Shown: positions 1 to 11,599, counted from the first letter of the stretch. The stretch is 64,000 bases of DNA from Echinostoma caproni (GCA_900618425.1 UZAN01040240.1:1-64000), one strand, 5' to 3'. Notes: a model not told the origin generated them from the sequence alone. Program-made: numbers and translations.

Positions 1-1060
1 TAACACGAACAAACATCGTATTTTAATCGATCCATCTGACCGTTTGTATCAGTTTCATAGCTCATCTGTAGAACCACTGGCCCTCGAAGAGCGATACCCT
101 CGTCTGGCAACTTTAAACATTACTGCTGCACTCCGCGAATGTGGACTAATGATTGGTGTATTGTTTACGTCACTTTTCACTGTATGTTCACACACATACA
201 TTCTATTCTTGAACTGCTTTTGGGGTGATCCACCTGCCTGGCAAATTCCGCTACTGCACTGTATTCGGACATGATGCTGCTAGTCGTACTCGGTTCGCGT
301 GCATGAAACAAGCAGTAGCGATTTGATGCGCACATACATGAATACATACATTAATTCCGGAAAAGCGTATTGAATTTCCTCTGCAGATAGATAAGATCAC
401 AGTCTGGCAAATCTGACAGTGCGATACTTGATGAATATCGATACGTTATAGCCAGTCATCAGAACGAACGGTTGTATTTAATATCTTTTCACGCTCACGC
501 TCTTGAGCGAAACCAACAAAAAAGGTAAAAGAACAGTGTGATTAAATGGAAAGCGCAATGTGCATGAAGGTGAACTCACGTTTTTGCTGCTGTTGCTGCG
601 GCTGCGTTAGACGTTGTTGCGGTTGTTGTGGTTGTGGTTGTGCTTGGATTAAGATGCAGAAAAGATCACACATGGAGGTTGAGAGTGACCGTTTTTAATC
701 GTTCGACTCAGAACTATTACCACATTTATCATTGAGTAGTGATAAGTATCTGCGTTTAAAATTGCCGTTAGTGTTGGTCTGGGTTTTTGAATCAACACAA
801 ATCAACAATGTCCGTTACAGGCAATATCAACTTCAAACGATATGGTTCAGTTGATTTCAGCGATAAATAGAAAACACAAAACGTGTATTATTTTTTTATT
901 TTCAAACGATACTGTCCTAGCAAACATCCCCACATTCGATTGGCTCCCGTCCGGTGTTCGTGATCCTAATCATTCGTATTTGAATCCCCACAAATCCATC
1001 GCCTTTATCATACAAAATACGAACATACATACTGTTCAGGTGTCTTAAACTTTTCGTTCA
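1..1060. repeat. Segmental duplication, copy 1 of the Gln-rich exon block
   Basis: This stretch is a diverged copy of about 12030-13200. Shared landmarks in the same order are an opening motif ending in CTGACYGTTTGT, the CTG-rich exon with its ACTCACG donor, a CGAATCAACACAAAT-type motif, and the pair AACGTGTAT and CTAGCAAACATCCCCACA. Spacing differs by insertions. The repeat runs off the left edge. Apart from the exon at 580-642 I see no coding signal in it. Confidence 0.7.
580..642 (-). CDS. Gln/Pro-rich symmetrical exon (63 nt), copy 1
   Basis: On the minus strand this reads two bases, twenty codons, one base, then the donor GTGAGTTC. The frame gives a Gln/Pro-rich peptide beginning QPQPQQPQQR and ending QPQQQQQK. 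It aligns with the exon at 12338-12409 in the same frame, so the Gln-rich frame is conserved while the DNA has diverged. The acceptor TAG used in the other copy is TAA here, so the acceptor is probably six bases further in (TAATCCAAG). That shift keeps the length a multiple of three. The next exon 3' would lie outside the window. If the weaker acceptor fails in vivo, the exon would be skipped without a frameshift. Confidence 0.55.
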
Positions 1061-3559
1061 TTAAGCTCCTCACACTCAAATTCGCTTCTGGTCACAATGG
1101 GATAGATCACAGACTACTCCGGTTGAGCTTGTTGGGGGTGGGGCTCACTTGTCTTGTGATTGTAAGATGATACGTGGCTCGTCACCAAAACAAAAAGAGA
1201 ACCTTACCTGGTAAGAGACGGTACCTCTTTGGTATCAGAACATGCATAAATGCAGATAACCACTGTACGGTTGCGGAACTTTTTTTGACAGAACCAAGGA
1301 ACAAGGATTCCCTCACTATGTAGACCTACATACAACGTTAGACTACGTTTATTCAACTGCTGTATCTGGAACAAATTCGAATGAAGTGACCAAATGTGTT
1401 CATTCCTACTGAACGCCCAACCTGTTCTCATTTATTCGTTCGAATTGGTGCGGTACTTAATCCATAACAGTATCCCTAGTTAATCGACATCTGAGCATCG
1501 ACAGAAATAACGTAAAGGCCCCAAGAAAGCGCATGCCAATGACGGCATTGGCTAGTAATAAGCTCGATGTAGTTCCTGCGCGGCCGAGGATTGATGAATC
1601 GACATCAAAGACCATCTCGCAGATAGAGCCGCAGCAGATACGATGCCAAATGCGAAAACAGTCCCACGTTCCTATCAGCAGGATACGAGCAACATACCAA
1701 ACCATGACGAAACATGGGTGTCACGTTCATGCCTGTGGCTTATAATTGATGCAACACTTTTGAACTTACGGATGATACAATGGATTGGGGATACGTCAGT
1801 ATTGTTTTTCATGCGGATATTTAAAGCAACGAATCATATTCAGGTTCGACTGCTGAATTACAGTTCGAAAATACGCAAGATAATGCTAGCCGGAATCTTG
1901 CAGTACGTCTGCACTTGCTCACATATATTTCGTTCGTTTTCGAACTGAATACTGACGCGAAAGCTTGTGCTTGCGTTCTAGTTTGGGTTGTTCCAGTGAT
2001 GTTTATTATAGCAATCCCCGAATCCATTTTCTGTCTATCGTTTTTCACAGTGAAGTGTGACTCTACGTTTCATACTACTACCCTGCTACTTGTGTTTCAC
2101 TTAGCTCCAATATCACACTCAGATCTGAGTCCTGTTTCAATGCACCCAACCTATGTGAAGAGCTTTCTTACGTGATACAAAGCATGAAAGAGCTTCTGTT
2201 GGACCGGGTGCTGCATTGATCAGCGCCATGTGTATCGCAGTTACTCATGCAATCACAAACTGATGAAACAAATTCGGACAATGTTGTGAGGAGTACCAAG
2301 TGAACACCTCACACGCAGACACAATCGACATGGAGTTCACCACTGGTCAGACTTGGAAAATCTACAACACCTTATCGATCTTGAAGCTAATCTCCACTAT
2401 GCAGTGGGGATAAAGTAAGCAAGCAGATACCCGCCAGCTTAAACGGACGCCAAGAGTTACCGAGATACAATAGCAGAACCGGATTTGAATCTCAGCGTAA
2501 TCAGTATATATGCACTACTGTTGATGCGATTGATGAATGTACCTTCAAAATGAAAATTCATCTCCTCTCTAAGGGACAAATAACTCAGCAGCCTATTCAG
2601 ACACCTTTTTCGGATAAGTGGATTGTATAGTGCATGTGGATCGTTTTACCCAGTCGGGCACGTAATCATTTGAGGTCAGGTCAGTTTCCCGAAACAAATT
2701 CAACTGTTTTCCATGAAACCGCGCGCCACGTTAAACGTCCGTTTGTATATTTGCGCAGTATCAATGCATGTGTAGTAACAGCACCCTCCGAAAACATATT
2801 CACAGTATTGTTCACACATACCTCATCATCACAGATGGTGAGGAAAAAAACGAGGAGCAAACGAGCTCGTTAATACATCCGAAGTCGTTAAAATGCTTAA
2901 TATTGCATCACACTGTTTACTGTGTCAATTTCGCCAACCCGATAGTTTACATTTCCGCCATATAAACAAACTAGTCAACCGTCAAAATGAACATATTTTA
3001 AGGATAGCATAGAGGGAGTTTACTGTCTAAATTTTAGTCCAAGTTCACTTTATCCCCTCAATTAGTTTGTGATTAAAAGTGACGTATAGGGTTTGGGTGA
3101 ATTCCAGTAAACGAGATGCATTTGCTGGAATTCAGAGCACGCGTAAGGGTGGAAAGGAAAATAGGTCAGTTCTGCATGTAAAGAGTTCTTAGAGTGTGCC
3201 ATAATGCTTGCAGTAAAGTTGACGAAAGTCAATTCGTGGTGATGTGAAAGATTCACAACTAACTCCTTCGCAGAAATTGAAGAACGCGTCGTGACAACTC
3301 GGTTAAAGACTTTGAAATTCTTTACTTAAACCAGGAAAATAACTGATAAACAATGAGGTTCAATACGGGAAACATGGTCATTTACAGAGTTAGAAACACT
3401 TAAGTGAAAATGTCTGGTCTTTAACAATGCAGTAGTCCATATGGGTTTACAAACGAAGTTTCTCATCTCTTGTTTCACCCAGAACTTTGAAACACTTCAT
3501 TCTAGGTGAAGAATAACTAAATTTGAGAAAGATTTTCGGTGAAACAACTTCGATTGGAG
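1061..3559. other. Intron or intergenic sequence
   Basis: No convincing gene was found. A GTAAGG donor on the minus strand near 1207 has no acceptor giving a frame-neutral exon. Open frames here are under 105 codons and unrecognisable. Confidence 0.5.
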
Positions 3560-3870
3560 GAGGAAAGAGGAACAGGTTGGCGGGGCTTAGTATTTCGAAA
3601 CACGTGCAAGAGCAACATAAAACTTCATCAATACATAAGGGAAAATTACTAAATACGGGGGAGGCATCGGCCTTTGAAAACTATTGGAGTTTTTGACTGG
3701 GGATTCGACCCAAATCATCTCGAGTCTAGTGGTTCGTGCTCTATCAGCAAAATAGTTGCATAACCAAGCTAAAATTGATTCAGGTATTCCAGCAATCCCA
3801 GTTTCTGTGTTGTAACATTGACCGAGTGGACGAATCAAATACGGAAGAATAGTGGAGAAAACGCACATTT
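3560..3870 (-). pseudogene. Non-LTR retrotransposon reverse transcriptase fragment
   Basis: The minus strand at 3587-3868 encodes GIPESILAWLCNYFADRAR, then a TTRL strand, SPVKNSNS and SPYLF-like PPPYLVIFPYV. This matches the fingers/palm stretch of jockey/CR1-type reverse transcriptases, where a GIP..ll.WL..Y..dR segment precedes the GVPQG..LSP.LF motif. The GVPQG block is scrambled to FQRPMPP, and the catalytic YADD region is not found downstream. It is a short dead remnant; no endonuclease or 3' tail is recognisable. A search against trematode non-LTR elements would name the clade. Confidence 0.65.
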
Positions 3871-4686
3871 AGCAGAATTGACAGAGTTACCGAAAGATTC
3901 AGTGATCCAATGAATAAGGTTAGAAACGGCGTCCAAAGTGAACCTGAAAGCAAACAGCCTTGGGTGCTTGAGGTTGTTCATATTAAGAGAGTTTGAGGAT
4001 AGCCTTTTCACTTAACCTAAGGGCTATAGCTCTCAGAGAAGGTTGGAGTAGATCAGAAATTTGGATGCTTCGAGGATTGTCTATAATTGTGACCGGCTTC
4101 TCACAGTTTGGGATTTTATAAGTGTGAATTGATTAGTTTTTATTTGAGATGATTGTTGCCGCTAGGGAAATAGCACCAAACTTGACCAGTGTCAATGATA
4201 AATCATTCAGAGAAGAAACTAGAACAATTTGAACAATATGGCCCGTCACAACCTGAGAACGCTTACATATTTTAAATGCTGTGTGGGTGGTAGGTCAAAA
4301 GAATGACTGACGTCTGACGTAGGAATGCTGTATTAGGAACTTCTACATCAACATCTTGCGCCAGTAGTACCTTCTGCCTTCCACAGAGATGTCCCATTCA
4401 TGTTGTTTCGCCTTCTCATGATAATGAGTCTAAGGCATTAGTTTCAACTTGGATAAGTCTGGACAAGTGTCTGACAGACGAAGTATTTTCTCTTTGAAGA
4501 GGTTTTCCTTTCGTTGAATGCGTGCACACTTTCAACAGGGTGACAGGAATTAATTATCAATGAGTATTTGGGGGAACACATGTGGACAGAAACGCAGGCG
4601 ATGCTTAAAACCACGAGGAAGAAGAAGCATGTCTAAATCTAATGTTGTATGAGAGTATTGGAGGATTTGATTTGTTTAAATGATCC
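3871..4686. other. Unassigned sequence beside the RT relic
   Basis: No open frame or motif is recognisable. Part of it could be further decayed retrotransposon, but I could not align it. Confidence 0.4.
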
Positions 4687-4760
4687 ATTCCTCGTATAAG
4701 TGAGGCGTGAGCTGAAAAGAAGTGAACCACTGGATAGCCGTTTCGACCTGGTTTGGTCAA
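4687..4760 (-). mobile_element. SINE family A, 3' fragment, inverted
   Basis: Read on the minus strand it starts at ribozyme stem II (GACC, AAACCA, GGTC, then GAAAC), continues through a changed cleavage region (GGCTATC) and CAGTGG, and ends with the family A tail TTTTCAGCTCACGCCTC. That 17-base tail is repeated in the opposite sense at 4917-4933. The fragment therefore sits head-to-head with the fuller plus-strand copy that begins about 4765. Confidence 0.7.
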
Positions 4761-4764
4761 AATG

Positions 4765-4960
4765 AGAAACGATCTGACCAGCTGCTTAGTGGCCTATTGG
4801 GCATTATGTTTGCGTTCTACCTGTGAGGTCTCGATTTCAATCCCCAGTTGGGCGGATGGATTTGTACTGTTGATGAGGCCCGATGAGGTCGAAACAGCTG
4901 TCTAGTGCTTCCCAGTTTTTCAGCTCACGCCTCAATTACACGACAAATTGATCATTTAGG
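4765..4960 (+). mobile_element. SINE family A (tRNA-like head plus hammerhead)
   Basis: The element begins with a decayed tRNA-like A box (CTGCTTAGTGGCCTATTGGG) and B box region (GATTTCAATCCCC). It passes into GTTGGGCGGATGGATTTG, then a hammerhead ribozyme at 4864-4908, then the tail CTTCCCAGTTTTTCAGC and CACGCCTC. The same order occurs at 43.1 kb and, on the other strand, at 15.9, 53.9 and 62.9 kb. It is a non-autonomous retroelement probably transcribed by RNA polymerase III from the internal boxes. The 3' end of the family lies near ACACGACRAATT. Confidence 0.75.
4864..4908 (+). ncRNA. Hammerhead ribozyme, type I, minimal stem III
   Basis: Stem I pairs GTACTG with TAGTGC (six pairs, two G-U). 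The core reads TTGATGA where CUGAUGA is expected (C3 changed to U). Stem II is GGCC/GGTC with loop CGATGA. Then come GAAAC, loop AGCU and GUC, which puts the cut after C4902. Stem III has only two pairs (A15.1-U16.1 and C15.2-G16.2), like the minimal hammerheads of Penelope-like elements and the short-stem types in retroelements. The 8-base ACAGCUGU around stem III is palindromic, so two transcripts could pair there. The C3 change probably stops cleavage. Confidence 0.75.
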
Positions 4961-5040
4961 CAAAATCTAATGTGGTCAGATCCAGAGAAAGATATTTAGG
5001 CACAATGTGAAAAAAGAACGCAGGTCAAACTAAGAGTAGT

Positions 5041-5470
5041 TGACTGTGAGTCAAATGATAAATATCCATCCAGCCTTATAGGTTCGTTGGAGAATACACA
5101 CATACCTACATGAAGGTCCTAACTTAGTGGAAGGCTTTCGACTGGAGTTGATAGTATTTCATTTGGCTCTCTTCTTTTCTGTTCGGCCAAATGAACTGAC
5201 TACCACTGAAGATAACACCTGAATAAACATGAATTGGCAATTTGGTTTAGCCATGGTATGAGCTGGTTGACAAAGAGTTAACGCACAGGCCATCCATGCG
5301 ATGAGTCCGGGGTTCAAAGCCCAAACGGGACGGTGGATATGCACTACTACTTAGCTCTAATGAGAGCAAAACTCGGGTCTAGTGCTTCCGAGTTTATGGT
5401 TGAATCGAAGAACTGAGGATTGTGCGTGAAGTTGAAGTCCTAGGGATAATCAGCTCAAATCAATAAAAAA
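5041..5470 (+). mobile_element. SINE family B, near full length
   Basis: It aligns with 14943-15363 from TGAGTCAAATG onward. The order is a 5' unit with GGCTTTCGACTGGAGTTGAT, a tRNA-like A box (TATGAGCTGGTTGACAAAG), a B box (GGGGTTCAAAGCCC), GGTGGATATGCACTA, a hammerhead, then the tail AACTGAGGATTGTGCGTGAA and a CAATAAA end. The promoter boxes sit about 200 bases inside the 5' end, unusual for a simple tRNA-SINE, so the 5' unit may be a captured sequence. A minus-strand frame of 61 codons here is only a shadow of the repeat. Confidence 0.8.
5341..5385 (+). ncRNA. Hammerhead ribozyme, decayed core
   Basis: Stem I GCACTA/TAGTGC and stem II GCTC/GAGC with loop TAATGA are perfect. The core is CTACTTA instead of CUGAUGA, and GAAAC is AAAAC (G12 lost), so this copy should be inactive. 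Loop III is TCGG, then GTC. The flanking stems match the family B consensus, which shows that decay hit the core. Confidence 0.7.
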
Positions 5471-6952
5471 GCAAAAAGTGACCGGTTATCGATGGTGTAA
5501 ATCCGAGTGTTTAATGCTAAAGGAAAAAGGGTGGTGGACTGTGATTACTCTGTCACGTAGGTCCCGTTAGGCTCCCTGGATGAGGACCTAAGGATGGACG
5601 TACTTGATGGTTAGCGACACTGAGTAAAATGGCTGTGTCGTAAACAGTGGCGTTCATGCATCTTGTCATTTTCTTTGCAAAATTAATGCAATGGAATTCT
5701 CAATTTTCTCTTCGATTCTACTTCCAATCTTCCTGTCTCTCTCTTCATGTTCATCCAAGTTGGCAACCAAACAACAGCAACCAAAACCAGTGCACGATAG
5801 TGCATGGGTAATAGTTGTATAAACTGAACTGAACTGTCCACTATATAGTTGTTTATTTTTGGAAAGTGAGAAACATCAGTTGCGTAAGTTGATGTCTACC
5901 CGGAGGGGGAGGGGAGAGGCAATAAAATGTATCTATGAGTCGACTAATAATGTTTTGTGTACAGGATTGGTGTGACATACAACTCAGTTAACGGTGCCTG
6001 TACAACAACACGGTTACATCTCTGATGGCGTTACAAAGATAGGCACTGAATACCATTCGAGTGGTACTGAACGACAACATGGAACTGGTCACAGAAGGGC
6101 AGGCTGACATATCTTATAACTCCCCACCTCCTCGCAGTCTACTTCGCATCGGTTTAAGGATCTTGCTGATCAACTTGCAAACCGACAAACCTTACTTGAG
6201 TGTCCTATTTGCTCAGCCATCTTGTTCACAGAACACGCAAATATTCTTATGACTGTTTTAACGGAATACACTATAGTAATGGAATCCAGCCCCTTTGGGA
6301 GGCTGGGACCGAATCATAATGCTGACTATTGAGGAAACAGTCCCCATAGCCGAAGGTTCGCAAATTAGTACAATGTGCCATTCTGTGTGTTTTGGGCCTA
6401 GGTGAGCAGTTCGGAAGTGGAATCGTACGAGACAATGAGCAATCAAAATATATCATTCCGTATTTTAGACAAATAATATGATCCAGTGAGTATCGATATT
6501 GATTGAGTATATGAGAAATTCCAAATGTGACGGAGAACATATGAGTGTAGTGCAACCAATCCAAAGAGAGGGAAAATCATGGCAAAAAAGGAAGTTCAAA
6601 AACCAATCAATATATTATCTGTTTTGCTGTCTCTTTCTCTATGTACTTATTCACTTGTTCCCCTGGGACATGATATATTGGCCACTTGAAGAGACAGTTT
6701 CATTGAAACAATACCGTGAGAAGCCACTGGACAGTCAAAATTTCGATCGTCCAGTCAAACCACGTTTCGATCGCCCCATTTCATTTGCAGACGTCGATCT
6801 GCGACGCGATTACCGGTCGCGTTTCAGAAAGAACAGAATAATTTGGAATTCATCTTCTGTTCACAAAATCTAATATGAGAACACTGGATATCTCATGGCA
6901 ACAGAACACACAAGGCAATCTATCCTGTTCACCCCAACAGACGCGAACCAAT
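5471..6952. other. Unassigned; one 124-codon frame of doubtful status
   Basis: The plus-strand frame at 6499-6873 has a hydrophobic run (YYLFCCLFLYVLIHLF) and an Arg/Asp-rich end. It has no recognisable family, splice structure or promoter, and its length is within chance. Nothing else is supported. Confidence 0.3.
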
Positions 6953-7025
6953 ACAGCCTGCGTATGGCCGCAGCCCACTTNNNNTTGACTGTACAACTTT
7001 ATATTCAATAAATGAAAAGGTATTA
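6953..7025 (+). mobile_element. SINE family C, 3' fragment
   Basis: GCCTGCGTATGGCCGCAGCCC and TTGACTGTACAACTTTATAT then AATGAAAAGG match the 3' half of the element at 32830-33012. Four Ns at 6981-6984 fall where that copy has the CCTTCCTGAATA stretch. The tRNA-like head is missing or too decayed to see. Confidence 0.65.
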
Positions 7026-7559
7026 AATAGGCATTCGTTCACATTCGTTTGTGTTGATCGACATCCGATTAGGGACCGGAATGCGGATCCTGCTTCCGCA
7101 TGATATCACCATCTCACTAATTACGCTGTCCTGATGTGTGATGCAGCTGTCTGGAGTTGTATCACCGCAAACTGCAATGTTCGCTGCTGCCGGTTTTTCT
7201 TAAGCTTTTCTCACTCTGTGTTGAAGTGTGAGCCGTGACAAGTGCTGCACAAGACACACAGAGCATGGAGTGTTTGCAGTTTTGCGTTACTGCGTTCATT
7301 AAACACCCTACACCCACGATGAACACCGCTTTTCGAGCTATTGAATGAGACCCTACCCCGTAATGGGACGTCGAACTCCATACAAATTGTCTGATCATTC
7401 ACCTGTGTAGCGATCATATATTGGCATCATATGGAACCTACAGTCAGACTATGAATAATCCATACTGACTGTATGTACGACACTCGCGATATGACCTGTT
7501 GGCAATGGGCCCTAGAACTATGTGCCGATCGTTGATTGATGATAAGAAGAACATTTGAG

Positions 7560-7860
7560 AGAAGGAACTGTAAGTCGCTGATCGATTGACTCCTGGTTGA
7601 ATCGATTTACCACATATCATTCAAACGACTAGTAACAATAGATACATGGATACATGGATATCCGGCTGGAGCTGGAAAACAAATTGAATACGAATAAAAT
7701 CATTTCGTATGAATCAGTCGGTCTGTGTGACCATCTACGTGTCCGAAAATTGATGTGAGAAAATTGACCGACCACGTAATCCTGTGTTGACCAATTGATA
7801 TTAGTGAGAATGTGCATTAGAATCGCCTCAGCCGTATGCGATCACTTTGTGCTGTTTGTT
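7560..7860. repeat. Duplicated block carrying an 18-nt exon (copy)
   Basis: It aligns with 11600-11830 through GGCTGGAGCTGGAAAACAAA versus GGGTGGAGCTGAGAAACAGA, a shared GAATAAAATC, and GAATGTGCATTAGAATCG versus GAATGCACATTGAATCG. The block ends close to the Tc1 relic, which may have interrupted it. Confidence 0.6.
7654..7671 (-). CDS. 18-nt micro-exon (PAGYP)
   Basis: The exon is CTCCAGCCGGATATCCAT on the minus strand, after the very strong acceptor TCAATTTGTTTTCCAG. In the common phase (CT, five codons, T) it reads P-A-G-Y-P. The donor is GTATCC, weaker than the GTAAGT of its paralogue at 11686-11703, and lies in a 9-base tandem repeat (ATGTATCC twice). Conservation of exon length and acceptor across two diverged copies is the main support. 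The weak donor may make this exon optional or dead. Confidence 0.55.
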
Positions 7861-7900
7861 CCGTTTGTTTCCCTGAGGAAGTCCTACTCATTGTATTCTC

Positions 7901-8583
7901 GTGGTGGAGGTGTTCTCCATCAAAGTGAGAAAACCAAAAGCCGACATTTGGAGCTGTAACCGGGTGGTTATGCATACGTATCAGTTAAACGTACCTAACC
8001 TTGAGTTCCTTGGAAGGCTGACAAAAAAGTCGTGTGTTGAGAATTTCCCCAAAAAACTTATTCCACCAAATGAAATAATTTCTCGCCTGTCGAGATTATT
8101 CATTTCGGCAGGGTTAAACATGGTCAGCCTTGTTGATGGACATCATTCAAAGGCACTATGAATAGTGGTAAATTTGCATCAGTAATTTTGAAAATGTTTC
8201 CATGAAAAAAAGTTTGTCCGGAAAAGTTATCGTTTTTCAGTAGAACGTTCAGTGTCATGTTTCACGAGAGGTATGTAAATTTAATAATATAAGCAATCTG
8301 GTTCTCGTACTATTTGCTTCTAGACTTGAGAAACCATGCTTGTGACTCTATGGTCAAGTTCATGCAACTTCCTCCTAATAGCCCGGATCTCAACGTGATT
8401 GAAAATCTGTTTTCTGTTTTGAACAGAGGTCAATGTGCTATTTATACATTGGACACTAGAGGCAAAAGTGCTCTACTTTATGGAGCACAACATAGAAAAT
8501 GACTTCATAAAAATGTTGGTGGATTCAGTGCCGAAGAGACTCGAAATGTCCTAAAGAACAAAGGCAGGCCAATCGACTATTAG
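7901..8583 (+). pseudogene. Tc1/mariner transposase remnant
   Basis: The C-terminal half is clear. Around 8240-8273 the frame reads FQ, a stop, then NVQCHVSRE, which corresponds to FQQDNAPCHVSR, so the catalytic Asp is lost. About 50 bases later comes QLPPNSPDLNVIENLFSVL, the hallmark DDE third-acid region. The end reads LVDSVPKRLEM and, after a one-base shift, VLKNKGRPIDY-stop, the usual Tc1 C-terminus. The earlier frame (VVEVFSIKVRKPKADI) resembles the VWGAFS strand but is less certain. Inverted terminal repeats were not confirmed; TGTCCACAAACTTT after the stop resembles an inner terminal repeat. The copy is dead, with stops and frameshifts. Confidence 0.8.
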
Positions 8584-8661
8584 TGTCCACAAACTTTACA
8601 TGTTGCTTACTATCACTGTTAATTTTCTGTTAATAAAAACTGTTCCATTCTCTTTAGTTAC

Positions 8662-8694
8662 CTCGTAAGTCATCATGATCTACGCCAATCACTA
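8662..8694 (-). CDS. Candidate 33-nt micro-exon
   Basis: The minus strand has acceptor TATCATTTCCTCAG, then 33 nt, then donor GTAACT. In the common phase it reads V-I-G-V-D-H-D-D-L-R without a stop. The composition is acidic rather than Tyr/Pro-rich and the donor is only moderate, so this may be chance. Confidence 0.3.
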
Positions 8695-8889
8695 CTGAGG
8701 AAATGATAGTGTCCACTGCATTCTGAACCTTTCCATGTGCTGAGTATAAACGAATCATAAAAGCACATATATAACGACTCAGCAAGGCTTGTTTATTATT
8801 ATTTGGAAAAAATGTACTTCAGTATAAATGCTGTTGCCTATACGGACCAACAAGTGTTTCATAGGGACTCGATGCTTCAGTTTCGATTA

Positions 8890-8940
8890 GACCTATATTA
8901 TATATATATATATGTATACATATTTATATATATATATATC
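8890..8940. repeat. TA-rich microsatellite
   Basis: Two runs of alternating T and A are separated by GTATACATATT. No gene overlaps it. Confidence 0.9.
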
Positions 8941-11599
8941 CAATCACACGCTTCCAGATGTGCGGTAAATGAGTTACACTTTCAAATCATCTTCTACCTT
9001 TACAACGGTTGTCTCCATAAATCACGGCTTTCCTTTTATCTACTTCATCAATGCAGTGTGTGGACGGAATTAATAGTGACCGTTGGTTTCACATACTCTC
9101 ATTCGGCTGTAAACGTACATTGTTGAGACCGTGCCAAGGAAATAAATATGAAATTTGATGTGAGTCAATTGCGCAAACCGGTGGACAAGTGTGCTGCATG
9201 ATCTGTGTTTGTTTACGAGTTACGGTCAAGTTAGATGGTAAGATGTAATGTGAAAGTGAANATGCGGTGAATGTGTTGGAGGGAGGAAGAGGAAAAGTCA
9301 TGTCACACACTAGAGCAGAGTGTAATCAGGGGTGACACCATCGCTGCCACAGCAACATAAATGGCGTCACGTTCATGCATTCATTCATCTAAAATACCCA
9401 AATCACGATCGGTCAGCAACTAAACTTCCGCAAATGATACGTGCTTGATTATCCTCGATACGGGCTGATTGTTTCCGAGATGCGAGATTCAGTAACTTCA
9501 GGTCAGGCCGACTTCGTGGACATCCCAAATACCGATGCCAGCTCCCGGCGGTCAGCAGCAAGATCTACCTGGAGACTGTGAACCAGCCTAACTTCCATTG
9601 GTGATTAACTTATAGTCAACGGATAGCAAGATCTGCCGCATTGTCGTGTACCATGTCTTATCAGGTTTTCAGATGTCCGACGCATCGACAGCTTCAGTTT
9701 GGGCAGGAAGATGAGGCTAAGGAAGCTTGTTTCCGGCCGTTGACTGATTTACTCATTATATATTAAAACGATTGCAGCTGTCCCCTTTGAATGAACGTAC
9801 TTAGCCATATGAGATTGAAATACCGGTCTCTGATTGTTCCTTTGGTGAGCCCGTTCCTTGTTCTGTCTCTTATTAGGATTTTTATGTGACGGTGGTTGAT
9901 GGCAATAGTCGTCTACAGCCCTCGACTGTTGTTAACTACGTTTCGAAACCGTAAGGCATGAGAGTAAAAAGTTCTGCGCAGAAAACTCTTTTTTGTACTT
10001 TAGGCGGATATTTTTTCTACGTCACATGGAATTCTTCAACTGAAAAGAGGAACACTTCTGATTGAATCGATGCACAGTTGTACCTAAATTTTTGCTTTGC
10101 CGTTGGGCAATGTGCTTGAGTACAAGTAATTTTGGTTTTAGACGGACTCGATTAGGTTTAGATTCAGTTGTAAATTAACTTGAGAATGAATTAGGAGTGT
10201 CATCAACAGCTCATCTTGAGATGTGTTCAACTCTCTGGACGGATCATAGATGTCCGTGTACAATGTTCCTACAAGATGAATTGTTCATTGATATCCCGTA
10301 TGGTGTTGTTTCTCAAAGTGAATGCACACACACAAGCAATCACATTTGCGGTTATCTAACTGGCTGATCCATCAAAGCCCCACATTCTCTGGCACTGTGG
10401 TGCACACAACCACTTAAAAAAAGTAAAATGCTTATAATTATATTACCACCGTTGCCCAGTGAAATATTTGAGTTTGTCAGGTTAGAGCATTACGTATTAC
10501 AACTGCAGGTCACATCGGAAATCACATTGCTGTTGGTCTGAAATGGATAAAAAAGCGTCATGCTGAGTGGTGGTGGTGGTGGTCGTGGATGTTTGGACGA
10601 TTATCAAATTTCCCAAAATGTTCCAGCTAACGATATGACTGGTGCAATCTGATTCCCTGGTGTGTTGGTCGCCGGAGACTACGTGGCCTTGGAGTCCAGT
10701 GCTCCCCAAAGGCACAACATGTCATCCATGGCAGCGGGGCTAGTTCTTGCACGAGGATATTTCGTGCTGCGCAGATAATTTCACAAGTAAGCTGCTGTTA
10801 CTTTCTGTTCCCACTTGCCGCCAATATGTGCATAGGAAAACTCAGTGGGCTATGCAGCACCACTGTATTTGGTGCAACAGAATTGGAAATCTCATCGTGC
10901 TGAACGAGCCCCAACATACGTTGAAGACCTTCAACATTCATTAACAGTCTGCTTGCATGGGATTGCACATCTTTCGCGAAGCAATCGATGCCATTGATTG
11001 ATCAGAAGACAAGTACTTTATGCCTGTTTAAGGCAAGGGGTTATGCCTATCGTCAATTCAGGCTACTAAGTAAACGGATACGTATAATTGCTTCTCAGGG
11101 ATCTGTTCGGTTACAATTGGTTTGAAAAGTTTCCCTTACAAATCGAAAGGACGCATGTTACCGATTAAACACGCATGGCACAGGAGGGAGACGACCTGCT
11201 CCAGTGCATGATGCGTGGCAATGTCCTACTTAATGTTCCTAACGATTTCGGGGATAATGTCTAGTTAATAAAATGATTTCTAGTGTGATGTTCTTAAATA
11301 CATGTTCGATTGAATTGCTCCAAATTTACTTGTCCCACACTGCAATCACGTGGGCAAAAAAGGTGCCATTTCAAACAGTAGTCTGGTGTTCATTGCCATG
11401 TAAAGATCGTGTGTTTGCACGAAATAAAATCTGCAGCCAGACTTCAAAGCAAAAACTTAAGACTTTTACGATTGCTATTATCATCAGTTTTCCAACAGTG
11501 AACAACTCTATGCGTGTGAATACCTTAGCCATGAGGCAGACATCGTGTCAGATAGAAAGTGAGAAAGAGAACCGTTAAAGTGCATTTGTGGAGGAAACG
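8941..11599. other. Intron or intergenic sequence
   Basis: Nothing recognisable was found apart from a short (GGT)n-like run near 10567-10582. An N at 9261 marks an uncertain base. Confidence 0.5.

Noticed and set aside
7..7817. Many 60-100 codon frames in the first 8 kb
   Set aside because: They overlap each other on both strands, show no domain and have chance lengths.
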